DNA from: Rhodopseudomonas palustris
GTDB taxonomy: Bacteria; Pseudomonadota; Alphaproteobacteria; Rhizobiales; Xanthobacteraceae
DNA length: 64,000 nucleotides
Reading direction: 5' to 3'
Assembly (NCBI RefSeq): GCF_013415845.1
Contig: NZ_CP058907.1
Span: 4,588,001-4,652,000 of the forward strand
Shown: in pieces, positions 27,923-37,671 of the stretch
How the letters are laid out: every line of letters starts with the position of its first letter
Position numbering within the stretch: the stretch's first letter is position 1
Notes under the pieces: generated by a model
The model's input: the letters and a program-made list of their open reading frames with translations, nothing else
What the model was told of the DNA's origin: nothing
Database searches by the model: none
Position numbers and translations under genes: made by a program

Positions 27923-29355
27923 TCGGCGGCCATCTGATAGGTCGAGACGAGTTGCAGGAGTTGTTGCTGGCGCCACGGCGCCGAGTGCGCGACGACGTCG
28001 CCGATCACCAGCAGTGCCGGTCCGCCGTCGACCTCATCGACCAGCGCCGGCAGATCATTGAGCGTGCCGACAGCCGAGACAGCGTCGGAGCGCGTCACCC
28101 GTGCGAACACGCCGACCGGCGTATCGGCCGCGCGGCCGGCGGCGAGCAGCCCGTCACGGATCGTCGGTGCGGCGCTCATGCCCATATAGACCACGACGGT
28201 CATCTTCTGATCGGTCAGCGCCGACCAGTCGACGGCTTCGGCGTCCTTGGCCTTGTGCGCGGTCAGGAAGGTGATGCGCAGCGCCTCATGGCGATAGGTC
28301 AGCGGCACCTCGAACTGCGAGGCCGCGCCAAGCGCCGCGCTGATGCCCGGCACCACCGAATAGGACACGCCGGCTTCGCGCAGCGCTTCGACCTCTTCGC
28401 CGCCGCGGCCGAACACAAACGGATCGCCGCCCTTCAGCCGCACGGCGCGCTGACCGGAGCGTGCAGTTTCGATCAGCATTTGGTTGATCGCGTCCTGACC
28501 GATGCCCGGCTGGCCGACGCGGCGGCCGACCGGCACGCGTTTGGCGTCGCGCCGGATGCGGTCGAGGATCTCGGGCGAAACCAACTCGTCGTAGAACACC
28601 ACGTCGGCGTCCGACAGCGCCCGCAGCGCCTTCAAGGTGAGTAGATCAGGATCACCGGGACCGGCGCCGACGATGCTGACGTGACCATCGGCGCGGCGGC
28701 CGAGCGAATGCCGCGCGTAGTCGGTGGCATCGTCGATTGTCTTCAGTTCGGTCTCGGCATCCGTCAGCCGCCCCTCGAGCACCGCGCGGCCGATCGGACC
28801 GTCGACGACGCGCTCCCAGAACCGGCGGCGCAGCGGGAATTCAGGAATCCGTGCCTTGATCGGCGTGCGCCAGCGGCCAATCAGCGCTGCCAGTTCGCCG
28901 ATCTGCGCCGGTACCACGGTCTCGATCAGTTCGCGGAGGCGGCGCGCCACCACCGGCGAAGACCCGCCGGTGCCGATCGCCACCACCACATCGCCGCGAT
29001 CGACGATCGCCGGAAAGATGAAGGTCGAATGCGACAGCTCGTCCATGACATTGACCGGCACGCCGAGCGCGCGCGCCTTCGCGGCGAGCGGAGCGGCAAC
29101 GTCGCCGGCCCCTGCGCACAGCAGCGCGATCGCGCCGGTGAGATCGGCTTGCAGCGGATCGCCTTCCGGAAAGCTGATGCGCGACCGCTCCGCCTCGGTC
29201 AGGCCGGCCAGATCGCGGTCGCCGTCGGTGACGTACCAGCGGACCGACGCGCCGGCGCCGAGCAGCAGCCGCAGCTTGGCGCGCGCCATCTCGCCGGCAC
29301 CGACCAGCACCACTGGCCCCGTCGCCAGATCCAGAAAGACTGGAAGAAATCGCAT
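27919..29355 (-). CDS. cysG: Siroheme synthase (multifunctional CysG)
   Basis: A 478-residue fusion. Residues 1-200 form the precorrin-2 dehydrogenase/ferrochelatase part (VVLVGAGEMARAKLRLLL). The C-terminal ~260 residues form the uroporphyrinogen-III methyltransferase (VSIVGAGPGDPDLLTLKALRAL, RLKGGDPFVFGRGGEE, VVPGISAALGA). It converts uroporphyrinogen III to siroheme, the cofactor of the reductase encoded downstream. It is the first gene of the four-gene operon. ATG 29355 is chosen over the longer frame. Confidence 0.93.
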   Translation of the reverse strand: MRFLPVFLDLATGPVVLVGAGEMARAKLRLLLGAGASVRWYVTDGDRDLAGLTEAERSRISFPEGDPLQADLTGAIALLCAGAGDVAAPLAAKARALGVPVNVMDELSHSTFIFPAIVDRGDVVVAIGTGGSSPVVARRLRELIETVVPAQIGELAALIGRWRTPIKARIPEFPLRRRFWERVVDGPIGRAVLEGRLTDAETELKTIDDATDYARHSLGRRADGHVSIVGAGPGDPDLLTLKALRALSDADVVFYDELVSPEILDRIRRDAKRVPVGRRVGQPGIGQDAINQMLIETARSGQRAVRLKGGDPFVFGRGGEEVEALREAGVSYSVVPGISAALGAASQFEVPLTYRHEALRITFLTAHKAKDAEAVDWSALTDQKMTVVVYMGMSAAPTIRDGLLAAGRAADTPVGVFARVTRSDAVSAVGTLNDLPALVDEVDGGPALLVIGDVVAHSAPWRQQQLLQLVSTYQMAAE

Positions 29356-29384
29356 GTCCACTCCATCGCCACCCGGGCTGTTTA

Positions 29385-29437
29385 GAATTATTTTCTCCAC
29401 CAGCGCGACACAAGCCACGCGGGAAGAAAATCATTCC
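29385..29437. promoter_or_regulatory. Inverted repeat upstream of cysG (possible operator)
   Basis: GAATTATTTTCTCC (29385-29398) and GGAAGAAAATCATTC (29422-29436) are near-perfect inverted copies, about 37 bases centre to centre, just upstream of cysG. The AT-rich arms stand out in this GC-rich DNA. They could bind a regulator of sulfur assimilation, but I do not recognise the motif. The rest of the 398-bp gap to glcB (29356-29753) has a GC hairpin (29542-29555 with 29569-29581) and no gene. Confidence 0.5.
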
Positions 29438-29588
29438 ATTCCACCTCAGCCGATCCGTAGAGAAATTTCACCCCTCCCCACCCCTTGGCAGAGACGGTCT
29501 TTTCTAAGGCGGCATCTGAGGCTGAGTGGAGCAAACGCCGTGCCGCCATTCCGGCTCCCGCGACTCCCGCCGGATGGCGGCCGGCTAG

Positions 29589-31928
<2,340 letters not shown>

Positions 31929-31956
31929 CTCCAGCCACGCCTGTTACTTCGCTACA

Positions 31957-31990
31957 GAACCTCCCCCGCAAGGGGGAGGTTCTTGCTTTT
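31957..31990 (+). terminator. Rho-independent terminator after glcB
   Basis: A perfect 11-bp stem GAACCTCCCCC / GGGGGAGGTTC with loop GCAA is followed by TTGCTTTT, 29 bases after the glcB stop. Confidence 0.85.
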
Positions 31991-32064
31991 AGAGCGCATG
32001 AATACCGCCGATTTCAATTGCGCGCCGAGCAAGTTTCAGGTGACCGCTTGCCGCAGCGTGGCCC

Positions 32065-32089
32065 GGAACCATCGTCAGCGCTATCCGTT
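32065..32089 (+). promoter_or_regulatory. EcfG-type promoter for csbD
   Basis: GGAAC, 16 bases, CGTT: a perfect match to the EcfG (general stress sigma) promoter. The gene starts 30 bases downstream. The GGAAC is at 32065-32069 and CGTT at 32086-32089. Confidence 0.8.
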
Positions 32090-32118
32090 GACCGGCATCC
32101 AAACAGTGGAGGCACAGG

Positions 32119-32319
32119 ATGGACTGGAATCGCGTTGAAGGTAACTGGAAGCAGTTCAAGGGTAACGTCAAGGAGAAGTGGGGCAAGCTCACGGATGACG
32201 ATCTCGACGTGATCGAAGGCCGCCGCGACCAGCTCGAAGGCAAGCTGCAGGAGCGCTACGGCTACGCCAAGGATCAGGTCCGCAAAGACGTCGACGACTG
32301 GTTCACGACGCTGAAGTAA
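32119..32319 (+). CDS. CsbD-family stress protein
   Basis: A 66-residue highly charged protein: MDWNRVEGNWKQFKG at the start and WGKLTDDDLDVIEGRRDQL in the middle, the CsbD signature, then a C-terminal QERYGYAKDQVRKDVDDW. CsbD proteins are abundant general-stress proteins of unknown mechanism. A perfect EcfG promoter lies 30 bases upstream, which agrees with stress control, and a strong terminator follows, so it is monocistronic. Confidence 0.93.
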   Translation: MDWNRVEGNWKQFKGNVKEKWGKLTDDDLDVIEGRRDQLEGKLQERYGYAKDQVRKDVDDWFTTLK

Positions 32320-32340
32320 TTCGCTTCGCAGTGAATCGAA

Positions 32341-32368
32341 AAGCCCCGGCACGCACCGGGGCTTTTTT
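32341..32368 (+). terminator. Rho-independent terminator after csbD
   Basis: The stem AAGCCCCGG / CCGGGGCTT with a six-base loop runs directly into TTTT, 21 bases after the csbD stop. Confidence 0.9.
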
Positions 32369-32415
32369 GTTTGAGCAACAATTTCATGAAAGCGTGACGG
32401 CGTCCGCTGGTGCCG

Positions 32416-32445
32416 AAAAACAAAAGGCCGGGCAGATGCCCGGCC
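32416..32445 (-). terminator. Rho-independent terminator for the small membrane protein gene
   Basis: On the minus strand GGCCGGGC-atct-GCCCGGCC is followed by TTTTGTTTTT, 12 bases after the stop of the 32457-32618 gene. Confidence 0.85.
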
Positions 32446-32456
32446 GGATTGCTGGC

Positions 32457-32618
32457 TTAGAACACCGCCAGATATTTCAGGAGCGACACAATGCCGATGA
32501 TGATGACGACGACACGTGCGATCTGTTTGGCGCGCCCGTCCAACGGAAGCATGTTGATCAGGTACAGCACCAAAATAACGACGAGAAATGTAATCAGAAT
32601 TCCGATCAGGATGTTCAT
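32457..32618 (-). CDS. Thivi_2564-type two-helix membrane protein
   Basis: A 53-residue frame starting MNILIGILITFLVVILVLYL. It has two membrane helices joined by NMLPLDGRAKQIAR, and the second helix reads VVVIIIGIVSLLKYLAVF. The LPLDGR...QIAR loop is the conserved signature of this small membrane family. Its role is unknown. It has its own terminator. A GGAAC-N16-GATT site upstream only half matches the EcfG promoter, so stress control is uncertain here. Confidence 0.85.
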   Translation of the reverse strand: MNILIGILITFLVVILVLYLINMLPLDGRAKQIARVVVIIIGIVSLLKYLAVF

Positions 32619-32774
32619 CTTCTAGCTCCAACCCGCGGTCACCCCGCCTGGATCAATCGCCAACACACTCATCAGTTCCAATTCCGGAACTGGAGGTTTC
32701 GGCGCAGAGCTTCGACAAGAGCCGGCAACGGCACAGCAAGCGCCGCACTAATCACGAGAAAAGAGATTTGGGGC

Positions 32775-33434
32775 TCAGTCCTGGGCCAGCACCGGCACCT
32801 TGGAATAGCCGGCGCGGACGTGATCGGCACCGGACGCCGGAGCGAACGCGACCTTGCCGTCGTTGCCTGAGGCGTTCCGCGCGGCGACCATGAGGCCGTC
32901 CTTGCCGGCGATGATATCGCCCTTGCGCACCGTCGGGTCGTCCTCGATCAGAATCTTGGCGAGGCCGAACTGATCCTTGCCATTGCAGGTGCAGCCGGCC
33001 ACGATCTCCGTTCGGAACTTGAACGCATTCGGCAGCTCCGAATACGACTTGCCGCCGGAGGTGCGGGCGCTCTCGATCGAGGAACCGTACACCACCTTGG
33101 TGTCGCTGGCCGGGCAGAAGCTGTTGCAGGTCTCGGCCTTGGTGTCGCTGCCGCTGGACGAGATCGGAAAGTAGCGTCCGTCGCAAGTGCGAACGCAATA
33201 GGCCTGACCACCGGTCGAATAAGTCCGCGCACTCGGACGGGCCAGCCGCTCGCGCGTGTCGCGACCGTATCCGTCGTCGGCGAACGGCAATGCCGGCATC
33301 CGGGGTTGATAGCGCGGCGCCTGGAAGCCGCCGAACAGCGCCTGAAAGAAATCCTGCGCATGCGCCGGCGTCGCGGCGGTTACAGCCACCACGGCGGCAA
33401 AGCCGAGTCCGATCCGGCCTGAGAACTTGCGCAT
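32775..33434 (-). CDS. DUF2865 secreted protein
   Basis: A 219-residue exported protein with a signal peptide ending THAQ-like (ATPAHAQDFF). The Cys-rich middle reads YCVRTCDGRYFPIS, CNSFCPASDTKVVYG and CTCNGKDQFGL, typical of DUF2865 and probably disulfide-bonded in the periplasm. The ATG at 33434 has GGAGA upstream. It follows the L,D-transpeptidase gene by 25 bases, so the two are probably co-transcribed from the EcfG promoter at 34274. Function unknown. Confidence 0.87.
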   Translation of the reverse strand: MRKFSGRIGLGFAAVVAVTAATPAHAQDFFQALFGGFQAPRYQPRMPALPFADDGYGRDTRERLARPSARTYSTGGQAYCVRTCDGRYFPISSSGSDTKAETCNSFCPASDTKVVYGSSIESARTSGGKSYSELPNAFKFRTEIVAGCTCNGKDQFGLAKILIEDDPTVRKGDIIAGKDGLMVAARNASGNDGKVAFAPASGADHVRAGYSKVPVLAQD

Positions 33435-33459
33435 CACTGTCTCCGGTCGCTGTCTGGCG

Positions 33460-34227
33460 TTAGTCGATCGACGAGATCGAAATGTTCATGGCCTGCCGGC
33501 CGGGCCGCACGGTCGAGCGTGCTTCGATCGGACGCGAGGCCGACTTCGGCAGCACCACCACGCGTGTCCCGATCCCGGCGCGGCCGAACAGGTCTTCGAC
33601 GTCCTCGTTGGTCAGCCGGATGCAGCCCGAGGAGACGAACTTGCCGATCGTGGACGGATCATTGGTGCCGTGGATGCGATAGGTGGTGGAGCCGAGATAC
33701 ATCGCCCGCGCACCGAGCGGATTACCCGGGCCGCCGGCCATGAAACGCGGCAGATACGGCTGGCGCGCGATCATCTCGGCCGGCGGGCGCCAATCCGGCC
33801 ACTCCGCCTTACGGGTGATGGTCTGCACGCCCGCCCAGGTGAAGCCCTCACGGCCGACACCGACGCCGTAACGGATCGCTCGGCCACCGCCGAGCACGTA
33901 GTACAGATAGGTGTTGGCAGTATCGATCACGATCGTGCCGGCCGGCTCTTTGGTCGGATAGCTGATCACCGTGCGCCGCAGCCGGTCGGGCAATTGAGCA
34001 TCCTCGCCGGCATCGACAGAGACGTCGTTATCAGTGGGCGCGATCACCGACTCGTCGGTCTCGAAAGGTGCAAATTGTGGGGACTGCGCGGCGTAGCCGA
34101 GCGCCTGTGCGGCGGCCGGTGTCGCCGGAAGCGCCAGCGCCAGGAGCAGCGCGGCTGCGGTCGCCGCCACCGGGGTGAACGCGCGTCCCCGCTGCGGGAC
34201 GAATGCAGACAGCATCGTGGAGGTCAT
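33460..34227 (-). CDS. L,D-transpeptidase, YkuD (ErfK/YbiS) type
   Basis: A 255-residue secreted protein with a signal peptide ending PAAAQ. The YkuD domain is in the C-terminal half: IVIDTANTYLYYVL, TYRIHGTNDPSTIG and the active site SSGCIRLTNEDV with Cys202. It cross-links or anchors proteins to peptidoglycan in the periplasm. An EcfG-type promoter (GGAAC-N17-CGTT) stands 47 bases upstream, so cell-wall remodelling is probably part of the stress response here. Confidence 0.9.
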   Translation of the reverse strand: MTSTMLSAFVPQRGRAFTPVAATAAALLLALALPATPAAAQALGYAAQSPQFAPFETDESVIAPTDNDVSVDAGEDAQLPDRLRRTVISYPTKEPAGTIVIDTANTYLYYVLGGGRAIRYGVGVGREGFTWAGVQTITRKAEWPDWRPPAEMIARQPYLPRFMAGGPGNPLGARAMYLGSTTYRIHGTNDPSTIGKFVSSGCIRLTNEDVEDLFGRAGIGTRVVVLPKSASRPIEARSTVRPGRQAMNISISSID

Positions 34228-34273
34228 GTGAAGTCCCCGCTATGAGTGGCGACGTCTTGCGGCGTCGACGGAA

Positions 34274-34299
34274 CAACGCGGTCGCGCTCCAATCCGTTC
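34274..34299 (-). promoter_or_regulatory. EcfG-type promoter for the YkuD L,D-transpeptidase
   Basis: On the minus strand: GGAAC (34299-34295), 17 bases, CGTT (34277-34274). Spacing of 17 is within the range seen for EcfG. Transcription would start about 40 bases before the ATG at 34227. Confidence 0.72.
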
Positions 34300-34344
34300 C
34301 CGCCATCCAGTCGCGAGATGCTCACTAACAACGGCGTCCGGCTC

Positions 34345-34369
34345 GGAACCTTCTTGGCTCGCTGTCGTT
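34345..34369 (+). promoter_or_regulatory. EcfG-type promoter for the AI-2E-family transporter
   Basis: GGAAC (34345-34349), 16 bases, CGTT (34366-34369), a perfect match, 80 bases before the ATG at 34449. It is divergent from the promoter at 34274. Confidence 0.78.
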
Positions 34370-34448
34370 GGAGGCCACGGGAAGTGTTCGCTGGTTGAGC
34401 CGCATCCGGTCCGCTCTCGCGGCAAACTTCCACGTCTTCACATGATAA

Positions 34449-35564
34449 ATGACTCAGACGCTGGGTGGTCCATTGCGTGCGCTTCCCGAGCCTACCGGCA
34501 CGCCGCTCCCCGACAGCCAGGACGAGCGGCCGCCGCTGATCAGGCGGACGGAAGTCGTCACGTTCACCCTCGTCGCCCTGTTAGTGATCTTGCTGGTCGG
34601 CCTGCTGTATGTCGGCAAGCCTTTCTTCCTGCCGATGGTGACCGCCTTCGTGGTCGGCACCATGGTGTCGCCGGCCGCGAGCTTCTTGGAGCGCTTTCGG
34701 ATTCCGCGCGCGGTCAGCGCAGTGCTGATCGTGACGCTCGGGCTCGGCACCGTGATCTTCATGATCGGGCTGATCTCTGCGCCGCTGATCGAGTGGAGCA
34801 GCCGCATCCCCGAGATCGGCTCATTGCTGCGCGACAAGCTGCACGTGCTCGATCGGCCGCTGCAGATGTGGCGGCAGATCCAGAGCTCGCTGAGCGGCTC
34901 CGAAAGCCTGCCGCAGCCGTCCGTGCAGATGCCGAAGATCGACTGGGTGTTCGAGTTTCTCTCCCCGACGCTCACCGAGGTTCTGCTGTTTCTGGTGATG
35001 CTGGTGCTGTTCGTGGCGGGCTGGAAAGACCTGCGGCGCTCGCTGGTAATGAACTTCGCCGGGCGCGAAGCCCGGCTACGCACGCTGCGGATCCTCAACG
35101 AGATCGAGGGCAGCCTTGGCGCCTATCTGCTGACGGTCACCGTCATCAACCTGTGCTACGGCGCCGCCACCGGCCTGCTCTGCGCTGCCGCGGGAATGCC
35201 GAACCCCGCGGGTCTCGGCGCGCTGGCAGCGGTACTGAATTTCATCCCGATCATCGGGCCGTTCGTGATGTTCGTGATCATGACGGTGGTCGGCATCATC
35301 AGTATGCCGACGCTCGGCGCCGGCCTACTCGCTCCGTTCGGCTTCGTGCTGCTGACGTTCTTCGAAGGGCATTTCATCACGCCGACCATCATCGGCCGCC
35401 GGCTGTCGCTGAATACGCTGGCGGTGTTCATCACCCTAGCGTTCTGGACTTGGCTGTGGGGACCGATGGGGAGTTTTCTGGCCTCGCCGCTGCTGATCGT
35501 CGGTCTGGTGCTCAAGGAGCATCTGATGCCCGAGGACAGCCCGCAACTTCCCGGCAGCGACTGA
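34449..35564 (+). CDS. AI-2E family (PerM/TqsA-like) membrane transporter
   Basis: This 371-residue protein has the AI-2E layout: two N-terminal helices, a third, a long soluble stretch (about residues 115-175), then four or five helices. The family signature is near the end: LNFIPIIGPFVMFVIM, GFVLLTFFEGHFITPTIIGRRLSLN. Members export small molecules or ions; the autoinducer-2 name is historical. A perfect EcfG promoter upstream puts it in the stress regulon. Confidence 0.88.
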   Translation: MTQTLGGPLRALPEPTGTPLPDSQDERPPLIRRTEVVTFTLVALLVILLVGLLYVGKPFFLPMVTAFVVGTMVSPAASFLERFRIPRAVSAVLIVTLGLGTVIFMIGLISAPLIEWSSRIPEIGSLLRDKLHVLDRPLQMWRQIQSSLSGSESLPQPSVQMPKIDWVFEFLSPTLTEVLLFLVMLVLFVAGWKDLRRSLVMNFAGREARLRTLRILNEIEGSLGAYLLTVTVINLCYGAATGLLCAAAGMPNPAGLGALAAVLNFIPIIGPFVMFVIMTVVGIISMPTLGAGLLAPFGFVLLTFFEGHFITPTIIGRRLSLNTLAVFITLAFWTWLWGPMGSFLASPLLIVGLVLKEHLMPEDSPQLPGSD

Positions 35565-35681
35565 ACGATCCCAACGTGGAGCAGCGCGGCCCGATCTCGC
35601 GGCGGCCGTCAATCCTACCCCTCTTACGCAAACATCCGCCCTGCGAGGCGGATGTCGGTATCAGCTTGAAAGAGAGAGAGC

Positions 35682-36077
35682 TCAGGCGACGCAGCGGCCC
35701 GGCTGAAGCTGCTTGGCCACTTCGGTCAGTACGCTCACGACCGGCTCACAGGCGACGATCGCCTTCGGCGCCAAGGCCGGCTTGCTTGATGCGGGAGTGC
35801 GGATCGCGGCGCCTTCGGCCTGATCGCGGGACACGCGGACCAGCACCGACTGCCCGATCAGGGTGACGCTGAAGGTCTGGCCGGCCTGCAGGTCTCCTGC
35901 CGTCGTGGCACGGTCGCCCTTTCTAGAGCGATTCACGTCCTGACCTGAGGGGGAAACGGCTGAGGCCTGCTGCACCAGGGTTGTGCGGCCGAGGTCTTCC
36001 CCGACTGCTAATTGGGCTGCGCCAAGCGTCCCGGTGATAGCGATGGCGCCCAAAATTCCCCGCACGATCTGTGACAT
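35682..36077 (-). CDS. Small exported protein of unknown function
   Basis: A 131-residue protein. A signal peptide (GILGAIAITGTLGAAQLAVG) precedes a Ser/Gln/Lys-rich segment, a compact part (AGQTFSVTLIGQSVLVRVSRDQAEGAAI) and a C-terminal CEPVVSVLTEVAKQLQPGRCVA with two cysteines that may pair. No family is recognised. It lies on the opposite strand to its left neighbour, and no EcfG site was found upstream. Confidence 0.65.
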   Translation of the reverse strand: MSQIVRGILGAIAITGTLGAAQLAVGEDLGRTTLVQQASAVSPSGQDVNRSRKGDRATTAGDLQAGQTFSVTLIGQSVLVRVSRDQAEGAAIRTPASSKPALAPKAIVACEPVVSVLTEVAKQLQPGRCVA

Positions 36078-36237
36078 GGTATCTTGCCGCTCTGTTTGTA
36101 GCCGGCGTTATGCCGCTTTCCCTGTGCGGCGCCGTGACTACGTGGTCGCAACGTCCGCATTGATTAATCGCGCGGACGCACAGACGGTTCGATGACCAGC
36201 GATCAACTGAGCGTGTTAACGATTTTATCAGTTGACG

Positions 36238-36262
36238 GGAACGGTTTTTGCGTACCGGCGTT
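36238..36262 (+). promoter_or_regulatory. EcfG-type promoter with no protein gene downstream
   Basis: GGAAC (36238-36242), 16 bases, CGTT (36259-36262): a perfect match. The only plus-strand structure downstream before the end of phyR (opposite strand) is the two-hairpin element at 36268-36349, so this promoter probably drives a small RNA. Confidence 0.78.
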
Positions 36263-36267
36263 CACGA

Positions 36268-36349
36268 GACGCCGGCTAAGTCCCCCCTGCCCCGAAGCCG
36301 GCGATACAGGGCGCGGCTGTGTGATGCCAGCCGCGCCCTGTTCTATTTG
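36268..36349 (+). ncRNA. Candidate GsrN-like stress small RNA
   Basis: Starting about six bases after the -10 element, two hairpins follow. Hairpin 1 has a perfect 8-bp stem CGCCGGCT (36270-36277) / AGCCGGCG (36296-36303) with an 18-base loop containing TCCCCCCTGCCCC. Hairpin 2 has a perfect 14-bp stem (36306-36319 / 36328-36341), an 8-base loop and TCTATTTG after it, a terminator-like end. The predicted RNA is about 80 bases. This matches the known layout of GsrN, the sigma-T-dependent sRNA of Caulobacter with a C-rich target-binding loop. The identification is by architecture and context, not alignment. Confidence 0.62.
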
Positions 36350-36390
36350 AGGCAATCTCTTCCCAGCGCCGGACCGATCTCCAAAGAAGT

Positions 36391-36428
36391 AACGCCGCCC
36401 GGCTGGGCCGGACGGCGTCGTCTTCTCA
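36391..36428 (-). terminator. Probable phyR terminator
   Basis: The imperfect stem ACGCCGCCCGG / CCGGACGGCGT with loop CTGGG lies about 30 bases beyond the phyR stop. On the minus strand it is followed by TACTTCTTTGG. The T-run is modest. Confidence 0.5.
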
Positions 36429-36449
36429 GGGACGTAACTTGTTCAACCG

Positions 36450-37256
36450 TCAGGATGCGACGGCGCTGGGCTTCCGGTTTCGGGAGTTGCGCTGGAAGAA
36501 CAGCGCCTGGCTTGCCACTGCCGACACCATCGCCGGCTGGAACGGCTTGGAGATCAGGAAGGCGGGCTCGGGGCGTTCACCTGTGAGGAAACGCTCCGGA
36601 TAAGCCGTGATGAACACCACAGGCACTTCAAAGGTTCGCAGCAGCTCGTTGACCGCATCCAGGCCGGAGCTGCCGTCGGCGAGCTGAATATCCGCCAGAA
36701 TCAGACCGGGCTTCTGCGTCTTCGCGAGCGCGATCGCGTCGGCATGGGTCCGGGCAACACCGATGACGTTGTGGCCCAAGCCCTTGATGAGGCTCTCGAG
36801 ATCCATCGCGATGAAGGTCTCGTCCTCGATAATCAGGACGTCGGTGGCGATCTCTTCGGCCATCTCCTTGCCGGCGGTCTCGACCAGCTGCCGGACCTCG
36901 GCGACATCGACCTGGAGCACGAAGGCGACTTCCTCTTCGGAAAAGCCTTCCAGCGACAACAGCAGAAACGCCTGACGCGGCAGCGGCGTGATCGCCGACA
37001 GCCGCCGCTCCGACGGCATCGGCAGGGTTCGCACGTCTGCGTCGTCGTTCAGGGCGACGGAGTTCCAAATCTGGGTAAACAAACGGAAAAGACCCGGCCG
37101 GGGACCGTGCCGCTCGTCGAGCAGGGCCGGATCCTGGAGCAATGCCTCCAGCATGGCGCCCACATAGGCGTCGCCGGAGGTCTGGCTACCGGTTAGCGCG
37201 CGCGCGTAGCGGCGCAGCAAGGGCAAATGCTCTGCAACAACCTGTGATCTCGACAT
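36450..37256 (-). CDS. phyR: PhyR, anti-anti-sigma response regulator of the general stress response
   Basis: A 268-residue protein. The N-terminal half is sigma-factor-like (LPLLRRYARALTGSQTSGDAYV, and the region-4-like FLLLSLEGFSEEEVAFVLQVD). The C-terminal receiver has DVLIIEDETFIAMDLE and phospho-acceptor Asp189 in ILADIQLADGSSG. When phosphorylated it binds NepR and frees EcfG. It diverges from nepR-ecfG, the standard layout. ATG 37256 is preferred because GGAG lies upstream; 37274 is possible. Its promoter is of the EcfG type, giving positive feedback. Confidence 0.95.
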   Translation of the reverse strand: MSRSQVVAEHLPLLRRYARALTGSQTSGDAYVGAMLEALLQDPALLDERHGPRPGLFRLFTQIWNSVALNDDADVRTLPMPSERRLSAITPLPRQAFLLLSLEGFSEEEVAFVLQVDVAEVRQLVETAGKEMAEEIATDVLIIEDETFIAMDLESLIKGLGHNVIGVARTHADAIALAKTQKPGLILADIQLADGSSGLDAVNELLRTFEVPVVFITAYPERFLTGERPEPAFLISKPFQPAMVSAVASQALFFQRNSRNRKPSAVAS

Positions 37257-37318
37257 CCCCACTCCATCAGTCATCTCGGCCATCGCCAACGGCGGGCCGG
37301 CACCTCTGCGTGGGCATC

Positions 37319-37343
37319 TACGCCCGAGCCGGACAAAAGTTCC
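37319..37343 (-). promoter_or_regulatory. EcfG-type promoter for phyR
   Basis: Minus strand GGAAC (37343-37339), 16 bases, CGTA (37322-37319), one base off CGTT, about 60 bases before the phyR start. Confidence 0.65.
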
Positions 37344-37353
37344 ATTCGCGTCG

Positions 37354-37378
37354 GGAACTTTCGCGCCGGGATCGCATT
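37354..37378 (+). promoter_or_regulatory. EcfG-type promoter for nepR-ecfG (weaker match)
   Basis: GGAAC (37354-37358), 16 bases, CATT (37375-37378), one base off CGTT. Transcription would start near 37385, which argues against GTG 37387 as the nepR start and for ATG 37459. Confidence 0.55.
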
Positions 37379-37458
37379 AGGGTCCCGTGAACGGCGACAG
37401 ATCAAGAAAACCCTCGAAGTTCAGGGGACTTGACCATGGGGAAAACATTGGATCAGTC

Positions 37459-37671
37459 ATGCAAGAATTCAAGGCGCAAACCATGAAGAAGTCGGCTCCA
37501 GGCACTAAGGGAGGTCTTAACGCCGAAATCCAGGCCCGGATCGGACATCAATTGCGCGCGATGTACGACGACGTGGTGCGGCAGGGCGTTCCTGATCGGT
37601 TCGCAGAACTGATCAAGAAACTGGATGATCCTGCCACCGGGACGGACACGACCACCGAGGGGAGGGAATAA
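37459..37671 (+). CDS. nepR: NepR anti-sigma factor
   Basis: A 70-residue protein with the NepR core: LNAEIQARIGHQLRAMYDDV and VPDRFAELIKKLDD. It holds EcfG inactive until phosphorylated PhyR binds it. The start is uncertain: ATG 37459 (used here) or ATG 37483; upstream GTG 37387 is unlikely given the promoter. Its TAA shares one base with the ATG of ecfG, so the two are coupled. Confidence 0.92.
   Translation: MQEFKAQTMKKSAPGTKGGLNAEIQARIGHQLRAMYDDVVRQGVPDRFAELIKKLDDPATGTDTTTEGRE

Noticed and set aside
32331..32870. 179-residue plus-strand frame
   Set aside because: It covers the csbD terminator and the antisense of the small membrane protein and the DUF2865 end; no RBS.
36248..36586. 112-residue plus-strand frame downstream of an EcfG promoter
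   Set aside because: It runs into the antisense of phyR, is Arg/Pro-rich, and begins before the predicted transcript start; the two hairpins explain the region better.
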